Notes under the pieces: model-generated | The model's database searches: none | What the model saw: only the letters and a program-made list of their open reading frames with translations | Told to the model about the DNA's origin: nothing | Part shown: positions 1 to 8,159 of the stretch, piece by piece | Layout: every line of letters begins with the position of its first letter | Numbering within the stretch: the stretch's first letter is position 1 | Translations under genes and position numbers: made by a program | Assembly (NCBI RefSeq): GCF_014384885.1 | Contig: NZ_JACRST010000005.1 | Location: 1-64,000 of the forward strand | Source of the DNA: Ligaoa zhengdingensis | GTDB taxonomy: Bacteria; Bacillota; Clostridia; Oscillospirales; Ruminococcaceae | Direction: 5' to 3' | DNA length: 64,000 bases

Positions 1-26
1 CTCCTTTCTCCGCCATGATACAAAAA

Positions 27-54
27 TACCGCCCGTAGTCTCGTTTGGGCGGTA
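27..54. terminator. Stem-loop, likely terminator
   Basis: TACCGCCC (27-34) pairs with GGGCGGTA (47-54), an 8-bp perfect stem with a 12-nt loop. A weak T-rich tract follows (ACTTTGT). It lies at the left edge before the KilAC fragment and probably ends the transcript of a gene outside the window. Confidence 0.5.
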
Positions 55-120
55 CTTTGTGTAAGATTGGCAGTCCATTATTAAGTTTTTTATTATGTTC
101 CCTTTGTACACCGTTGCAAG

Positions 121-525
121 TTGTGGGAGATAGCCACTTCTCCGGAAGCTCTGATAAAGCTCTGCTCCGAGCTGCTTGCTGAGCGGGAAGAAAATGCGTC
201 GCTACGAGAGGAAAATGCCCTGCTGGAGAGTAAGGCAGCCTTTTATGATTTGTTCATCGACCTCAATCACAGTACCAACCTCCGCACCACCGCCAAAGAG
301 TTGCTTGTCCCGGAGCGTCGGTTTGTCCGTTTCCTTCTGGAAAAGCGTTTTGTGTACCGCACCGCATCCGGTAATGTACTGCCCTATGCAAAGCCAGCCA
401 ATGAAGGACTGTTTTGTGTCAAAGACTACTGCAATCACGGGCATATCGGCTCCTATACGCTGATAACCCCGCAAGGCAAACTCTACTTTGCTCAGCTGAG
501 AGACATGATTTTGATGGTTGTATGA
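121..525 (+). CDS. Phage antirepressor KilAC-domain protein, C-terminal part only
   Basis: The 134-residue product matches the KilAC DNA-binding domain found at the C-terminus of phage and ICE antirepressors: a coiled Glu-rich stretch (about residues 8-40), then the FIDLNHSTNLRTTAKELLV and GSYTLITPQGKLYFAQL-like core. Complete antirepressors carry an N-terminal Bro-N or Rha domain of about 100 residues. Here the frame is closed by a stop at position 82 and the only start is a TTG at 121 without a ribosome binding site, so this looks like a 5'-truncated remnant or a gene whose front end has been replaced. In related ICEs an antirepressor precedes PcfB and VirD4, which fits the neighbours. A regulatory role is inferred from family only. 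Confidence 0.65.
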   Translation: MWEIATSPEALIKLCSELLAEREENASLREENALLESKAAFYDLFIDLNHSTNLRTTAKELLVPERRFVRFLLEKRFVYRTASGNVLPYAKPANEGLFCVKDYCNHGHIGSYTLITPQGKLYFAQLRDMILMVV

Positions 526-548
526 GAGTGGGAAAGGAAGTGAGTTTT

Positions 549-860
549 ATGCCAGAAGGCAAAACAATCGGTCAGCTGATGGAAGAAATGCGCCAGAAAG
601 CTGGAGCGCAGAACTATCACGGCCATGACTACATGGATCTCCAGCGATTTGCTGAGAACACCCGGCACATGATTATTTTTGATGTGCTGACGCATGACTC
701 CCCGGTGGGCTGGAAAGGTGAACGAACCCGCCTGTTTTTGTCAGATAAGGGCTATGAAAAAGCTCTGGACAGTCAGGCAAAGGGACAGATCAAGATTCTC
801 AGTCATGCAAAGGTCAGAAATGGAGATTTGCTCTATGACCGTTCTGAGCAAATTCGTTGA
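549..860 (+). CDS. Small conserved ICE protein (DUF5720-like)
   Basis: A 103-residue soluble protein starting at ATG 549 behind AAGGAAG. Longer in-frame starts upstream overlap the KilAC gene and have no ribosome binding site. The sequence (MPEGKTIGQLMEEMRQKAG...) resembles a short protein that commonly sits between the antirepressor and PcfB in clostridial ICEs; I associate it with DUF5720 from memory, not a search. No catalytic motif, signal peptide or membrane segment is visible. Its position just ahead of PcfB and the coupling protein suggests an accessory role in transfer or its control. Confidence 0.6.
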   Translation: MPEGKTIGQLMEEMRQKAGAQNYHGHDYMDLQRFAENTRHMIIFDVLTHDSPVGWKGERTRLFLSDKGYEKALDSQAKGQIKILSHAKVRNGDLLYDRSEQIR

Positions 861-960
861 GGGCGGTTCGATGAAGAAATACCTTCTCCGGCGGCTGGTG
901 GTCCCGCCTTAGAAATAAATGCACCACCCCTGCACATTTTGTGGAAAGGAGGCGATGAAA

Positions 961-1461
961 ATGCAGGAAGAAGTGGAAAACAGGACTTTAACGCTGGTTG
1001 TCAGCGGAACAAAGTTCACCGGCAGGCTGCTCAAAGCCGCCATCAGCAAGTACCTTGCCCACCGCAAGGAAAAGAAGCTGCAAAAGCAGAGAAGCCGTGA
1101 CGCGCCTGTGAAGCCCCAGGGCAAGCAGACGGTGAAACAGCTGATTGGTCAAAACCAAGGGGTTTCCAACATCGAGATCACCGACCCCTCCATCAAGGAG
1201 TTTGAGAAGATCGCCCGGAAATACGGCGTGGACTATGCGGTGAAGAAGGACCGCAGCAGCTCCCCACCCAAGTACCTGATCTTTTTCAAGGGTCGGGACG
1301 CGGATGCCCTGACCGCTGCTTTTACCGAGTACACCGGGAAAAAGGTCAGAAAGGCGGAGAAATCCGAGCGCCCGTCCGTGCTGGCAAAGCTGAGCCAGTT
1401 CAAAGAACTGGTAAAACACGTCGTCGTGGACCGGAACAAGCGGAAGGAGCTGGAACGATGA
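961..1461 (+). CDS. PcfB family protein (DUF3801), conjugation accessory
   Basis: 166 residues, matching PcfB/DUF3801, which in pCF10-type systems works with the relaxase and the VirD4-like coupling protein to bring the relaxosome to the secretion channel. The middle part (QLIGQNQGVSNIEI..., then FEKIARKYGVDYAVKKD) is the family core and both termini are basic. The start is ATG 961, placed 8 nt after GGAGG (948-952); ATG 955 is only 2 nt away from that site and is less likely. Its stop overlaps the ATG of the coupling-protein gene by 4 bases (ATGA), indicating translational coupling. Confidence 0.85.
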   Translation: MQEEVENRTLTLVVSGTKFTGRLLKAAISKYLAHRKEKKLQKQRSRDAPVKPQGKQTVKQLIGQNQGVSNIEITDPSIKEFEKIARKYGVDYAVKKDRSSSPPKYLIFFKGRDADALTAAFTEYTGKKVRKAEKSERPSVLAKLSQFKELVKHVVVDRNKRKELER

Positions 1462-1769
1462 AAAAGCAGCTGAACATCAAAAAGCTCATTTTGCTGAATC
1501 TGCCGTATATCCTGATGGGGCTTTTCTCCACCAACTTCGGTGAAGCGTGGCGGATGGCCGTGGGTGCGGACGCTTCGGCAAAAATGCTCTCGTTCTTCTC
1601 CACGCTGCCGGTGGCGCTGGCCAGCTGGTGGCCCAGCCTGCACCCGCTGGACCTGCTGGTGGGCCTGTGCTGCTGCGGCGGCCTGCGGCTGGCTGTGTAC
1701 CTGAAAAGCAAGAACGCCAAGAAGTACAGGCACGGCATGGAATACGGTTCCGCCCGGTGGAGTGCATAA
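1458..1769 (+). CDS. VirD4-like coupling protein, N-terminal fragment (interrupted by element 1)
   Basis: This is the first third of a type IV coupling protein (VirD4/TraG/PcfC type), the membrane ATPase that links relaxosome to secretion channel. Residues 8-28 and 66-84 form two membrane segments, as usual for the N-terminus. The conserved HGMEYGSARW motif is reached at 1758-1760 (TGG, Trp101) and then the frame runs into element 1, reading Ser-Ala-stop. The native continuation GTHEDI is found at 10715 in the same codon phase. Removing element 1 (1761-10714) and element 2 (11432-29140) gives a continuous gene of about 609 codons, the normal family length. As it stands the fragment lacks Walker A and cannot be functional alone. 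Confidence 0.9.
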   Translation: MKKQLNIKKLILLNLPYILMGLFSTNFGEAWRMAVGADASAKMLSFFSTLPVALASWWPSLHPLDLLVGLCCCGGLRLAVYLKSKNAKKYRHGMEYGSARWSA

Positions 1770-1770
1770 T
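1765..1770 (+). promoter_or_regulatory. -10 half of the circle-joint promoter, element 1
   Basis: CATAAT lies 4 nt inside the left end. In the excised circle the right-end TTGACA (10696-10701) would be joined 17 nt upstream, making a consensus-like promoter reading into the recombinase gene. In the integrated state no -35 box is present at this distance. This is the behaviour known for Tn4451, whose circular form creates the tnpX promoter. Confidence 0.65.
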
Positions 1771-1814
1771 CTTAACTGTAAACAACGACTTTATGGACGC
1801 AGGAGGATATGCAC

Positions 1815-3665
1815 ATGAGCAATTACAATAAAATCACAGCCCTTTACTCCCGCCTTTCCGTAGGCGACGAGGACAGGGACGGTGGCGAGAGCAACAGCAT
1901 ACAGAACCAAAAAATCTTTTTGGAAAACTACGCCAAAGGGCAGCACCTAACCAATATCCGGCACTACATTGACGACGACGAAAGCGGCAGGTTTTTTGAC
2001 CGTTCTGCTTACTCCCGCATGATTGAAGATGTGGAAAGCGGAAAAATCGGTGTGTGTATTATGAAAGACCTTACCCGCTGGGGGCGCGACTATCTCCAAG
2101 TCGGAAACGCTATGGAGATTTTCAGACGGAACAATGTGCGCTTTATCGCAGTCAACAACGGCATAGACAGCGAAAACCCCGACACATTAGAGTTTGCCCC
2201 CTTTATCAATATCATGTCGGAGTGGTACGCAAAGGACATCAGCAAAAAAGTGAAAACGGGCATTAAGACCAAAGGCATGAGTGGAAAACCGATTGCCACC
2301 GAAGCCCCTTATGGCTATATCAAAGCCCCGGACAACAAGGATTTTTGGATAATCGACGAGGAAGCCGCCGAGGTTGTACGCCTTATTTTCCGTCTGTTTT
2401 TGGATGGGAAAAACCGAAACCAAATCGCCGTATATCTGACGCAGGAGCAAATCCCAACCCCCACTTTCTACATGAAAGACCGAGGACGGGGAACTTGTAA
2501 AAATAAGACGCTCAACGAGGATAACCGTTACAAGTGGAACAAAGCCACCTTGACCCATATCCTCACGCGGCAGGAGTATTGCGGCGATGTAGTCAATTTC
2601 AAGACTACAAAGCATTTCCGGGATAAGCGAAACCACTATGTAGACAGAAGCCAGTGGCACATCACAGAAAATGTACATGAGCCGATTATTGACCGCACCG
2701 ACTTTGAAAATGTGCAGCGGATTTTGGAAAACGCACCTGTCAAACGCCCCAACGGGGACGGAGAAATCCACCCTCTGTCCGGCTTGCTTTTCTGTAAAGA
2801 CTGCGGCGCAAAAATGCACATTCGCATAGATTACAGGAACGGCAGCAAGCGTCATGTTGCCTATTGCAGCGAGTACCACAAGGGAAAAGCCAAAAATCCC
2901 AAGTGCAGCTCCCCACACATCATGGACGCGGATCTGCTTATGCAGACCGTCGCAGATGTGCTGAAAAAAATTGCGGAATACTCTATCAGCAACCGGGCAG
3001 AGTTTGAAGCCTTAGTGAAAAAGAGCCTTGCCATGCAGCAGACTGACAAGACAAAGAAACAGCAAAAGCGTATCCCGCAAATCACGACGCGCCTTGAACA
3101 GATTGACAAGGTACTGAATAAACTTTATGAGGACAACGCGCTGGGAACTATCCCGCAAGACCGCTATGAGCAGATGTCGCAGAAGTATTCAGAAGAATAC
3201 TACACACTGAAAGCAGAACTTGAACAACTTAGGGAGCAGTTATCCGCTTTTGAGAACGCGGGAGGACGGGCACAGAAGTTTGTAAAGCTGATAGACCGTT
3301 ACGCTGATTTTACCGACCTTACCCCGACTATCCTCAACGAGTTTATCAGCCGGATTGAAGTGCATGAGCGCGACAAGAAAAGGGCAAAACAGGCTATTCA
3401 GCATATCGGGATATACTTTAACCATATCGGCAGATTTGAAAATGAACTGACACAGCTTGCAGAGCCGACAGAGCAGGAAATCCGGCAAATGCGGGAGGAA
3501 ATCGAAGAAGCAAGAAAGGAAAAGAGCCGCGCCTACCACCGTAACTATTCAAGAGAATACCGGGCGAGAAATCTTGAAAAGCAACGGGAGTATGACCGTA
3601 TCAAAGCGCGGGAATATCGGGCGAAGAAAAAGGCGCAGGCTGCCGCCGCACTGTCCGCACCATAA
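1815..3665 (+). CDS. Large serine recombinase (TnpX/TndX family), element 1
   Basis: 616 residues. An N-terminal resolvase domain has the catalytic motif YSRLS (Ser15) and the GESNSIQNQ and KDLTRWGRDYLQVG motifs. A recombinase domain follows (about 170-300), then a zinc ribbon (LLFCKDCGAK... with later Cys pairs near residues 315-380), a long coiled coil (about 400-480) and a basic C-terminal tail. Such enzymes excise and insert their element through a circular intermediate with a 2-bp core. The start is ATG 1815, 8 nt after GGAGG; ATG 1809 is too close. It is 50 bp inside the left end and is probably driven by the joint promoter in the circle. It is not closely related to the recombinases of elements 2 and 3. 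Confidence 0.9.
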   Translation: MSNYNKITALYSRLSVGDEDRDGGESNSIQNQKIFLENYAKGQHLTNIRHYIDDDESGRFFDRSAYSRMIEDVESGKIGVCIMKDLTRWGRDYLQVGNAMEIFRRNNVRFIAVNNGIDSENPDTLEFAPFINIMSEWYAKDISKKVKTGIKTKGMSGKPIATEAPYGYIKAPDNKDFWIIDEEAAEVVRLIFRLFLDGKNRNQIAVYLTQEQIPTPTFYMKDRGRGTCKNKTLNEDNRYKWNKATLTHILTRQEYCGDVVNFKTTKHFRDKRNHYVDRSQWHITENVHEPIIDRTDFENVQRILENAPVKRPNGDGEIHPLSGLLFCKDCGAKMHIRIDYRNGSKRHVAYCSEYHKGKAKNPKCSSPHIMDADLLMQTVADVLKKIAEYSISNRAEFEALVKKSLAMQQTDKTKKQQKRIPQITTRLEQIDKVLNKLYEDNALGTIPQDRYEQMSQKYSEEYYTLKAELEQLREQLSAFENAGGRAQKFVKLIDRYADFTDLTPTILNEFISRIEVHERDKKRAKQAIQHIGIYFNHIGRFENELTQLAEPTEQEIRQMREEIEEARKEKSRAYHRNYSREYRARNLEKQREYDRIKAREYRAKKKAQAAAALSAP

Positions 3666-3686
3666 AACAGAATAGCAACATCATAG

Positions 3687-3720
3687 AGGGATTTTCCGAA
3701 CTACGGGAAGTCCCTTTTTT
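3687..3720 (+). terminator. Rho-independent terminator after the recombinase
   Basis: AGGGATTTTCCG pairs with CGGGAAGTCCCT (10 of 12 pairs), followed by six T. It lies 22 bp after the recombinase stop and separates it from tnpW. Confidence 0.75.
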
Positions 3721-3744
3721 ACGCCCGGAGAAAGGAGTAATCTA

Positions 3745-3960
3745 TTGACAGAAAAGAAAGAAACACCCACCCCGCTGACTAAGCCGGACGGAGTTATCAC
3801 GACACAGAGGAACGGGCAGACCATTGTTGCGGAGCTGTTTTTCAATCCCAACGGCACAGAAACATTCTCCGACAAGCTGCTGAAAACGATACTTGCTGAC
3901 AGTTTGCGCTTTTCTGCGTCTGACGGTCAAGAGCCGGAAAAAACAGAAATCTTGCGATAA
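3745..3960 (+). CDS. TnpW-like small transposon protein, element 1
   Basis: 71 residues with a TTG start 8 nt after AAAGGAG. It shares with the small proteins at 28404 and 39929 the pattern of a variable polar N-terminus followed by a short segment of the type V-F/Y-F-x(6-8)-T-x-x-DKxxx, here AELFFNPNGTETFSDKLLK. I call it TnpW, a small accessory protein of Tn4451-type elements whose function is not established. Flanked on both sides by terminators, so it may be its own transcription unit. Confidence 0.6.
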   Translation: MTEKKETPTPLTKPDGVITTQRNGQTIVAELFFNPNGTETFSDKLLKTILADSLRFSASDGQEPEKTEILR

Positions 3961-3963
3961 CAG

Positions 3964-4000
3964 CCGCCCCGACGATACATTTCCCCGTTTGGGCGGTTTT
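3964..4000 (+). terminator. Terminator after tnpW-like gene
   Basis: CCGCCC (3964-3969) pairs with GGGCGG (3991-3996), followed by TTTTTAT. It begins 3 bp after the tnpW stop. Confidence 0.65.
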
Positions 4001-4095
4001 TATCGTCAAAAACGCCGTTTTCCACAAGTCAAGAGCCGAGGAAAACACCCGAAAAATGCCCCTATTGCGTAACAGGGGCGCAGAAAGGAGCTTGC

Positions 4096-4398
4096 ATGAG
4101 AACAGGGCTTACCAAACAGGAAAAGACCACTGATATATGGTTTGACGAGAAAGACCCCCTTATCCATATCCGCACCCACAACACCGACCTCAAAAGGCGG
4201 CTTGCCGCTTATGCCGAGCAGTACCCCGACGAGTGCTGCAAGACCGACACAGACCCCGACACAGGCTGCATGGAGTTTGATATTGCAAAGGGGCGTTTCT
4301 CTTTCCGTCTGACCGCCCCATACAGCGAGGAACGCCGGAGAGCCGCCAGCGAAGCGGCGAAAGCTAACGCAAGCAATCTCACGCGAAGTGTGGTATAA
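4096..4398 (+). CDS. Conserved mobile-element protein of unknown function
   Basis: 100 residues, ATG behind AGAAAGGAG. The C-terminus (SFRLTAPYSEERRRAASEAAKANA) is clearly related to that of the backbone protein at 52372 (VREPYSAERRKAASERAKAAG), so both belong to one family although they sit in different elements. The N-terminal half is predicted to form a beta-rich domain (IWFDEKDPLIHIRTHN) with a Cys pair at about residues 48-49. The function is unknown; the amphipathic basic helix at the end could bind nucleic acid. Confidence 0.65.
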   Translation: MRTGLTKQEKTTDIWFDEKDPLIHIRTHNTDLKRRLAAYAEQYPDECCKTDTDPDTGCMEFDIAKGRFSFRLTAPYSEERRRAASEAAKANASNLTRSVV

Positions 4399-4482
4399 TT
4401 TTTTTGAAAAAGTTTGAGATTTGATGTAGTATTCGCCGCTAAAACCGTAGTATATAGGTGAAGCCGGAAAGGAGGCGGTGTG

Positions 4483-5043
4483 ATGATAGACGATGAAAAA
4501 ATCATAGAAATGTTTTTCGAGCGTTCAGAGCAGGGCATACGGGAACTGGACATAAAATACGGAAAAGTTTGCCACAATCTTTCCTACCATATCGTAGGCA
4601 GCAGACAAGACGCGGAGGAATGTGTAAACGACGCTTATTTAGGCGCATGGAACGCCATTCCCCCGGCACGACCTAACCCGCTGCTATCTTATCTTGTTAA
4701 AATCGTTCGGAACATTTCACTCAAAATCTATTGGAGAAAGGAAGCAGCCAAACGGAGCAGCCATTACACGATTGCTTTGGAAGAAATTGAAGCCTGTATA
4801 GCAGCCCCGAATACAGTAGAAGCAGAAATCGAAGCCAAAGAGTTAGCCCGTATCATTGAAGCATTTTTAGACACGCTGACTACCGAAAACCGCGTTATTT
4901 TCATGCGCCGCTATTGGTTTTCCGACAGCTATAAGGACATAGCCGAGTTTATGGGGCTTTCAGAAAAAAACATTTCTGTCCGGCTGACCCGTATCCGCGA
5001 GAAGATGAAGCAATATTTGATTGAAAGAGAGGTATTCGTATGA
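4483..5043 (+). CDS. ECF-type RNA polymerase sigma factor
   Basis: 186 residues with sigma region 2 (GSRQDAEECVNDAYLGAWNAIPP, about 37-60) and region 4 (TENRVIFMRRYWFSDSYKDIAEFMGLSEKNISVRLTRIREKM, about 132-175). The start ATG 4483 is 7 nt after GGAGG; GTG 4480 is 4 nt away and less favoured. The stop overlaps the ATG of the next gene by 4 bases, so it is coupled to the membrane protein that probably restrains it. Such pairs respond to envelope stress in Firmicutes; the signal and targets here are unknown. Confidence 0.85.
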   Translation: MIDDEKIIEMFFERSEQGIRELDIKYGKVCHNLSYHIVGSRQDAEECVNDAYLGAWNAIPPARPNPLLSYLVKIVRNISLKIYWRKEAAKRSSHYTIALEEIEACIAAPNTVEAEIEAKELARIIEAFLDTLTTENRVIFMRRYWFSDSYKDIAEFMGLSEKNISVRLTRIREKMKQYLIEREVFV

Positions 5044-5888
5044 ATGCAAAGAAGTTTTCCGACGCTATGAGCGAGCTTGACACAAAATATGTCGATGAAG
5101 CTCTCAACTACAAGAAGAAAGCCAAAAAGCCCATTTGGGTAAAGTGGGGGGCTATTGCAGCTTGCTTGTGCTTGATGATACCATTGACCGCATTTGCCGT
5201 TGATATAATTCAATATAATGCAGCGGTTGATTATCTCAATTCTCTCGGCATTGCTGTTGAAGATTTGAGCGACTATTCTCATAAAGAAATAAAAGAAGCT
5301 GCAAAAACGATTGACGCAGGAGAAAGTAACCCGTTGACTGAAGAAATCCTTAGTCTAATACCAGAAAACAAGGAACCGCTCGATACACCGACGCAGGTAA
5401 CATCTGAGCAAATAAAAGAACTAACACCGACCATGACAAGAGAAGATGTTCTTTCTCTTTTAGGTGACACACAAGATGTTGGCTCAGGCATTTATATATA
5501 TCTTTACGAAGTAGACCAACAATACCTGCTGCGTATTCCTTTTGCAAGCGATGAAGCACAATTAGGTGTAACAGGAGAAGATTTGCTAAAAGCATTGGTT
5601 CCCATTTCTGGAGATATTGCTCCTATGGTCTATGTAAATGATACGCTTTATCAAATCGTTGACTCTCAACCCAACTTCGCAGATGAAAAAAGTTCTTTCA
5701 ATTTGTTAGGAAAAATCGAAAACACAGTTAGTTCTTCGGAAGAACCAAAAGAAAATTTCCAAGCAAATGATGATATTGTAGGGGCTGCGGTTTATCAGTA
5801 CGGCGATAACATTGTCGTTGAGTTTGAGGGAAAATACTGGTTATATGAACACTATCATAACACAGACTTTGACGGAAACTCAGACTGA
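5040..5888 (+). CDS. Putative membrane anti-sigma factor
   Basis: 282 residues: a short cytoplasmic N-terminus (about 1-35), one membrane segment (WGAIAACLCLMIPLTAFAV, about 38-56) and a large extracytoplasmic domain. The bicistronic overlap with the ECF sigma gene and the single-pass topology with a small cytoplasmic domain are what identify it as an anti-sigma regulator; there is no recognizable zinc-binding HxxxCxxC motif. The region is lower in GC than its neighbours. The outer domain has no family I can name. Confidence 0.7.
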   Translation: MNAKKFSDAMSELDTKYVDEALNYKKKAKKPIWVKWGAIAACLCLMIPLTAFAVDIIQYNAAVDYLNSLGIAVEDLSDYSHKEIKEAAKTIDAGESNPLTEEILSLIPENKEPLDTPTQVTSEQIKELTPTMTREDVLSLLGDTQDVGSGIYIYLYEVDQQYLLRIPFASDEAQLGVTGEDLLKALVPISGDIAPMVYVNDTLYQIVDSQPNFADEKSSFNLLGKIENTVSSSEEPKENFQANDDIVGAAVYQYGDNIVVEFEGKYWLYEHYHNTDFDGNSD

Positions 5889-6040
5889 TATGCCCCACGC
5901 CCAAACAAGCCATACTTCTGATGAAAAAGTATCCGAACAAAACCTTCTTGCAAAGTAAATAAGTTTTCTATTTTACAAGGGCAGCCGAGAAAATCGACTG
6001 TCCTTTTTCTATGCTTATGAGCAGAAAGGAGCGACCAACC

Positions 6041-6334
6041 ATGACAAAGCCAAGAGAGAAAACCCGCGAGGAGTTGCAAGCCGAGATTGAGGACGGAAAG
6101 AAGAAAATCCGGCAGTTTGAGAACCGAGAAAAGATGTTGCGTCAGAAGCTATCCAAAGAGGAACGCAGAACGCGCAGCCACCGCCTTATTGTCCGGGGCG
6201 CGGTCTTTGAAAGCATTGTGCCGGAAGCAAAGAACATGACCGACGAGGAAGCCACAGCACTTCTCCGGCTTGCCTTGACGAGTGAACCAGCGCGGGAATA
6301 TCTGAAAAAACGAGCAGAGGGAGCGAAAAGCTGA
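6041..6334 (+). CDS. DUF3847 family protein, element 1
   Basis: 97 residues, ATG behind GAAAGGAGC. The Lys/Arg/Glu-rich helix (LQAEIEDGKKKIRQFENREKML) followed by RRTRSHRLIVRGAVFESI defines DUF3847. A clear homologue is encoded at 23376 in the same position ahead of oriT and mobA in element 2. The constant linkage suggests a relaxosome accessory or a regulator of the relaxase, but this is inferred from position. Confidence 0.8.
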   Translation: MTKPREKTREELQAEIEDGKKKIRQFENREKMLRQKLSKEERRTRSHRLIVRGAVFESIVPEAKNMTDEEATALLRLALTSEPAREYLKKRAEGAKS

Positions 6335-6338
6335 AAAT

Positions 6339-6389
6339 CCCTTAGGAACTAAGGGCGCACTTATACACCCTTACGGGCGTGTGCGCTCT
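6339..6389 (+). other. Origin of transfer (oriT), R1162/IncQ-like, element 1
   Basis: CCCTTAG-GAA-CTAAGGG (6339-6355) is an inverted repeat directly joined to AAGGGCGCACTTA (6351-6363), the reverse complement of the R1162-type nick core TAAGTGCGCCCTT. A second stem pairs AGGGCGCAC with GTGCGCTCT (6381-6389). The same arrangement stands ahead of mobA in element 2. It lies between DUF3847 and the relaxase, where oriT is expected. Confidence 0.8.
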
Positions 6390-6576
6390 GCCGAGGGCTT
6401 GTCTCCGCACAGGGAGATTTCCCCGCGCTCCGATATGGCGGCTTTGCCGCAACAAGGGGCTGCACCCCTTGCGCCGCTTTGCGGCTATCCCTGCACACCC
6501 ACAAAAACAGTACACCCGCCGTTGGCGTCTGTACCATTTTTGCGGGTTTTATTATCCTATCCGGGAGGTGATACCC

Positions 6577-8082
6577 ATAGCCATTTACCATTGGAACATC
6601 GGCATTGTGAGCCGAGGAAAAGGCAAATCAGCCGTTGCCGCAGCCGCCTACCGAAGCGGCGAAAAGCTGACAAACGAATGGGACGGAATGACCCATGACT
6701 ACACCCGCAAAGGCGGCGTTGTCCATACAGAGATCATGCTGCCGCCCCACGCGCCACCCTCTTTCTCTGACCGTTCAACCTTGTGGAACAGCGTGGAGCT
6801 TTACGAGAAAGCCGGGAACGCCCAGCTTGCAAGAGAGATTGACGCAGCGCTCCCCATAGAATTATCCAGAGAGGAACAGATCCGGCTTGTCCGGGAATAC
6901 TGTTCCTCTCAATTTGTTTCCAGAGGAATGTGTGTGGATTTTGCCATTCACGACACCGACAAGGGCAATCCCCATTGTCATATTATGCTTACCATGCGCC
7001 CCCTTGACGGGCGCGGCGCGTGGGCGGCAAAGTCCAAAAAGGAATATGACCTTGATGAAAACGGTGAGCGTATCCGCTTGCCAAGTGGCAGATATAAGAC
7101 GCACAAGGTTGACCTCACGGGCTGGAACAGCCAAGAGAATGCGCTTGTTTGGCGCAAGGCATGGGCTGATATTTCAAACGACTATCTTGAGCGTGCCGGA
7201 AGCCCGGAGCGTATCGACCACCGCAGTAACGCCGAGCGCGGCATTGAGGAACTCCCCACCGTCCACATGGGCGTGGCGGCTTGCCAGATGGAGAAGAAAG
7301 GTATCGCCACCGAGAAAGGCGAACTGAACCGAAATATCCAAAAGGCAAACCGCCTTATCCGGGAAATCCGGGCGCAGATTGGGAAGCTCAAAGAGTGGAT
7401 TGCCGACCTGTTCAAAGCGCGGGAAACCGCCCCGAAGCAGCCGCCGCAATCTCCCAACCTTGCAAATCTGTTGATGAAGTATTTGAGCGTTCAGAGAGAA
7501 AAGAGCCGGAAGTATTCGCAGAGTTGGCAGCACCAACACGCAGCCGACGAACTGAAAACCATAGCGGCAGCGGTCAACTATCTCTCCGAGCATGGTATCT
7601 CTAATCTTGATGAGCTGGACGCTTCTCTTTCCTCTGTCAGTGATAAAGCCTATTCAATCCGGGAGGGAATGAAAACCGCCGAGGAACGCATGAAGAAGCT
7701 ACAAAAGCTAATTGAATACGGGAAGAACTACACAGAGTACAAGCCCATTCACGATGAACTGAAAAAGCTGCAAAACGGCTGGACAAACAAGCGCGACAAG
7801 TACGAGGAAGCCCACCACGCCGAGCTGACCCTATGGAACGCGGCAAGCCGCTATCTCCATGCAAATCTGCCGAAAGGAACAAAGACCTTGCCTATTGCGG
7901 AATGGGAACAGGAATATGCTGACCTCAAAACACAGAGGGACAGCGATTATACCAAACTGAAAGATACCCGCACCGAGGTTGCCGAGCTTCAAAAAATCCG
8001 CAGGTGCGTGGATATTGCACTCCGCGCCGACCAACCGGAACAGACGCAGAGCCGCACCAAGCGGCAGGAACAGGAGCGATAA
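6577..8082 (+). CDS. mobA: MobA/MobL (MOBQ) relaxase, element 1, apparent ATA start
   Basis: A 501-residue relaxase that nicks oriT and stays covalently bound to the 5' end. Counting ATA 6577 as residue 1, the protein aligns from its first residue with R1162 MobA (xAIYH...SRG...SAVAAAAY) and places the catalytic tyrosine at exactly position 25. The metal-binding His cluster is NPHCHIMLTMRPL; a coiled coil occupies the C-terminal half. GGAGG (6564-6568) is 8 nt upstream of ATA. In-frame alternatives are GTG 6568, which lies inside the ribosome binding site, and a GTG near 6379 in the oriT, both without their own site. The C-terminal primase seen in R1162 MobA is absent. Confidence 0.85.
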   Translation: MAIYHWNIGIVSRGKGKSAVAAAAYRSGEKLTNEWDGMTHDYTRKGGVVHTEIMLPPHAPPSFSDRSTLWNSVELYEKAGNAQLAREIDAALPIELSREEQIRLVREYCSSQFVSRGMCVDFAIHDTDKGNPHCHIMLTMRPLDGRGAWAAKSKKEYDLDENGERIRLPSGRYKTHKVDLTGWNSQENALVWRKAWADISNDYLERAGSPERIDHRSNAERGIEELPTVHMGVAACQMEKKGIATEKGELNRNIQKANRLIREIRAQIGKLKEWIADLFKARETAPKQPPQSPNLANLLMKYLSVQREKSRKYSQSWQHQHAADELKTIAAAVNYLSEHGISNLDELDASLSSVSDKAYSIREGMKTAEERMKKLQKLIEYGKNYTEYKPIHDELKKLQNGWTNKRDKYEEAHHAELTLWNAASRYLHANLPKGTKTLPIAEWEQEYADLKTQRDSDYTKLKDTRTEVAELQKIRRCVDIALRADQPEQTQSRTKRQEQER

Positions 8083-8088
8083 AGAAAA

Positions 8089-8118
8089 GGACGGGCAAGC
8101 TGTTTTACTTGTCCGTCC
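8089..8118. terminator. Stem-loop between mobA and the cargo gene
   Basis: GGACGGGCAAG pairs with CTTGTCCGTCC (10 of 11) around an 8-nt loop. It has no strong T tract on the plus strand, and may end both converging transcripts (mobA and the minus-strand NTF2-like gene). Confidence 0.5.
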
Positions 8119-8159
8119 TAAATGTTTTCCGATAAAATGGACGCTATTGATTCCTAATA

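Noticed and set aside
6379..6576. Longer N-terminus for the element 1 relaxase
   Set aside because: It would translate the oriT arm and has no ribosome binding site; the extra residues are not shared with the element 2 relaxase and would push Tyr25 to about residue 91.
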